NCBI RefSeq assembly: GCF_947623445.1
Contig: NC_135246.1
Span: forward strand, 3,951,856 to 4,015,855
Reading direction: 5' to 3'
From: Clavelina lepadiformis
Lineage: Eukaryota > Chordata > Ascidiacea > Aplousobranchia > Clavelinidae
DNA length: 64,000 nucleotides
Shown here: piece after piece, positions 63,501-64,000 of the stretch
Position numbering within the stretch: the first letter of the stretch is position 1
How the letters are laid out: every line of letters starts with the position of its first letter
Notes under the pieces: model-generated
Seen by the model: the letters and a program-made list of their open reading frames with translations, nothing else
What the model was told of the DNA's origin: nothing
Databases searched by the model: none
Translations under genes and position numbers: made by a program

Positions 63501-64000
63501 CTTCCACTATAAATGCCATTTTACATACAGATCTTTAACAAAATTTTAAAAATTTGCACAAAACATTATTTACTTATAAAAACTAAAACCTGAAACACAA
63601 ATGGTAAGTCCTTTGCTGCAAAATTTCAATTCAACCTCCTGTCAAACTGCTACAGCTTTGGTACAGTAACAATTTGAAATGTGGTAGGTTTTTCTGCCGC
63701 ACCCTGTATTACTACAAATCCTTTCATCAGTATATTTACTGACAACGACTCTTTGATTTAAGGCCAACTTGTTTTTGGAATTGCCCATCACTTTAAGTAT
63801 AATGAGTCCCTTTAGCAATGAGTTTACAAGCCTTCATTATATATCAGAAATGCTAAATTAAACTATGCTAAAATCTTAGTTTTTTGTTAGGTTTTTACCG
63901 CCAGCTCCCAAACATCCAGAATACGGTGAAGGGTGGCTACAGGTTGGAGACATTGCAGTTATACTGCCACTTACTATATTATGCCAATACCACCGCTTTT
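54523..64000 (+). CDS. GTF3C1: General transcription factor 3C subunit 1 (TFIIIC largest subunit), 5' part
   Basis: TFIIIC's largest subunit contacts the B box of tRNA genes and recruits RNA polymerase III factors in the nucleus. Twenty in-frame exons: 54523-54743, 55079-55190, 55638-55723, 55904-55985, 56170-56273, 56346-56432, 56550-56712, 56852-56971, 57369-57504, 58076-58194, 58573-58702, 58903-59035, 59108-59171, 59272-59331, 59434-59587, 61023-61138, 61222-61344, 61419-61535, 61607-61731, 63891 to the end. They encode about 787 residues, some 40% of the usual length; the rest lies outside. An in-frame TGA lies two codons before the start. Family landmarks: EVALEGLDG (10-18), B-block winged helix opening ILERIGRSRWQGE (about 179-191), acidic stretch (335-345), second helix domain (about 371-450) with LEARHICRKM, and YLWYLAYEHP (714-723). 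Exon 12 (poorly conserved linker) is least certain. The intron after exon 17 uses a GC donor. Confidence 0.93.
59939..60349. mobile_element. hAT-type MITE in GTF3C1 intron 15, 411 bp
   Basis: The termini CAGGGTGGTCCCG and CGGGACCACCCTG are perfect inverted repeats. The flanks are GTATAGAT (59931-59938) and GTACAGAT (60350-60357), an 8-bp duplication with one change. Confidence 0.88.
62053..62126 (+). tRNA. tRNA-Ile (AAU) gene or recent pseudogene in GTF3C1 intron 19
   Basis: Acceptor arms GGCCGAT and ATTGGCC pair. The D stem is GCTC/GAGC, and the anticodon loop CTAATAA gives AAU. The A box is near consensus. The T stem has one A-C mismatch, and the T loop is TTTGAGT with T in place of the nearly invariant C, so the B box GGTTTGAGTCC is off by one key base. 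No T-run terminator follows closely. It may be transcribed weakly or not at all. Confidence 0.7.
62133..62196 (+). pseudogene. tRNA-Phe (GAA)-like pseudogene
   Basis: It begins 6 bp after the tRNA-Ile-like sequence and follows tRNA-Phe closely through AGCTCAGTTGGGA, anticodon loop CTGAAAA and CTAAAGGTCCCTGGTTTAATCC. The D stem has a mismatch, the B box has two changes, and the 3' acceptor half is lost. Confidence 0.7.
63158..63706 (-). mobile_element. Tc1/mariner deletion derivative in GTF3C1 intron 19, 549 bp
   Basis: Terminal inverted repeats of about 34 bp begin CAGGGAGCGGCAGAAAAACC on the left and CAGGGTGCGGCAGAAAAACC on the right in reverse complement. Both are flanked by TA (63156-63157 and 63707-63708). 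The interior keeps only the start of a transposase. Confidence 0.92.
63274..63519 (-). pseudogene. Mariner-type transposase N-terminal fragment
   Basis: An ATG at 63519 opens a frame with a helix-turn-helix-like start (VEDFIRNGESVTRMLRKF, then HFKLNRNDLG) followed by WVKNFRATGSALKRKPPGRP, the N-terminal DNA-binding region and GRPR-like hook of mariner-family transposases. After about residue 63 the family match ends, and the DDE catalytic domain is absent. Confidence 0.75.

Larger units (their letters stand above)
62512..63771. repeat. Imperfect inverted repeat pair of about 55 bp enclosing the mariner remnant
   Basis: CAAGTTGGCCTTAAATCAAA at 62512 is mirrored by its complement ending at 63771. 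Similarity continues inward for about 55 bp with scattered differences and an indel. No target duplication was found, so this may be two opposed copies of a dispersed repeat rather than one element. Confidence 0.55.

Overview
The window looks like animal nuclear DNA. It is AT-rich, has many short GT-AG introns, contains DNA transposons and Ty3/Gypsy debris, and ends in a recognisable animal gene for the largest TFIIIC subunit. The compact 70-500 bp introns and the family resemblances suggest an invertebrate deuterostome, perhaps a tunicate, but the species cannot be fixed from this sequence.

Layout. (1) 1-39260: a head-to-tail array of a 4128/4129-bp unit, nine full periods plus 2.1 kb, already running at base 1. 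Each unit carries one spliced five-exon gene for a 235-residue CCCH zinc-finger protein (ten gene copies on +) and a spacer containing an approximately 403-bp MITE. (2) 39261-46739: array flank. It holds one decayed, inverted, circularly permuted unit copy (40622-44640) whose gene is a pseudogene, a Ty3/Gypsy gag fragment joined to it, and a flanking repeat of about 190 bp. (3) 46740-52783: a candidate 6.0-kb DNA transposon with 64-bp terminal inverted repeats and a 9-bp target duplication. Inside it are a ubiquitin-protease-like fragment, a broken Ty3/Gypsy element with its 5' LTR, a second copy of the array's MITE inserted in the integrase remnant, and a 205-bp satellite. (4) 53490-53870: a hAT-type MITE. 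(5) 54523-64000: the first 20 exons (about 787 codons) of GTF3C1 on +, running off the window. Its introns hold a hAT MITE, a tRNA-Ile(AAU)-like plus tRNA-Phe-like pair, and a mariner deletion derivative.

How it fits together. The array looks like a young, still homogenising amplification of an RNA-binding-type CCCH gene. Two sequence classes alternate and recombine. In one class (six of ten copies) the first zinc finger has lost its first cysteine, while the exons encoding fingers 2 and 3 appear unchanged in all ten copies. GTF3C1 encodes the B-box-binding subunit of the RNA polymerase III factor TFIIIC, and one of its own introns contains tRNA-like sequences with A- and B-box-like promoters.
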